A stretch of 64,000 nt of DNA. Source: Diogma glabrata (taxonomy: Eukaryota > Arthropoda > Insecta > Diptera > Cylindrotomidae). Each line of letters opens with the position of its first letter. Position 1 is the stretch's first letter. The notes under the pieces are model-generated. The model searched no databases. It was not told the origin of the DNA and saw only the letters and a program-made list of their open reading frames with translations. Made by a program: the position numbers and the translations under genes. Positions 63,996-64,000 of the stretch are shown one piece after another. The DNA lies in the NCBI GenBank assembly GCA_963693315.1, contig OY856186.1, positions 132,697,841 to 132,761,840 on the forward strand, given 5' to 3'.

Positions 63996-64000
63996 GCCAC

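Larger units (their letters stand above)
61073..64000 (+). mobile_element. Gypsy-3: 5' part of a Ty3/gypsy element
   Basis: Begins where repeat R3 is interrupted, with a probable LTR, a TGGCGCC primer site, a 1.3-kb leader and gag. pol and the second LTR lie beyond the window. The exact LTR start (TGACAAGC at 61073) is inferred from the break in R3. Confidence 0.75.

Overview
This window reads as AT-rich eukaryotic repeat DNA, almost certainly from an insect and perhaps a fly. The retroelement mix suggests this: Ty3/gypsy elements with insect-type gag, BEL/Pao, Jockey-like LINEs, a Penelope-like remnant and hAT DNA transposons. No host gene, rRNA, tRNA or CRISPR array could be supported. Every convincing reading frame belongs to a mobile element, and most are broken. 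Species assignment is inference.

Layout. (1) 1-9421 is a tandem duplication with a 5.12 kb period (copy 1 1-4297, copy 2 5121-9421). Each copy holds foldback/TIR elements, the 3' end of a minus-strand LINE (family A) and the left part of a hAT element. (2) 7149-10869 is that hAT element (hAT-1). It is bounded by the 8-bp duplication ATTACTAT and splits LINE A1, whose body continues on the minus strand to about 13604 with a GC-richer leader to 14130. (3) 14139-40291 is a second hAT (hAT-2), bounded by the exact 8-bp duplication CTTGAAGA and swollen to 26 kb by nested insertions. These are two 440-bp foldbacks, a Ty3/gypsy element (18091-23542) inside its transposase gene, a short LINE derivative inside that gypsy's gag, a Penelope-like fragment split by a BEL element (26055-34721), and satellites with their own MITE. 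(4) 40556-46025 is a DNA element with about 410-bp inverted termini and a conserved SHGKG protein fragment. It is interrupted by a LINE (family B) with one long open ORF (41874-44729) and by a 200-base assembly gap. (5) 48207-51312 is a second family A LINE with one TGA in an otherwise open EN-RT frame. (6) 53006-53620 is a decayed LINE RT. A gypsy element with identical-looking 300-bp LTRs and intact gag and pol (53884-59296) follows. (7) From about 61073 to the window end is the start of a third gypsy element: LTR, TGGCGCC primer site, long leader, and gag with one TGA.

The value of the window is its stratigraphy: target-site duplications and LTR pairs give relative insertion order. hAT-2 predates its gypsy and BEL insertions, and that gypsy predates the LINE derivative in its gag. 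The gypsy at 53884-59296 looks youngest. Only two elements keep long open coding regions without a stop (LINE B ORF and this gypsy). No cooperating gene set of a host system is visible.
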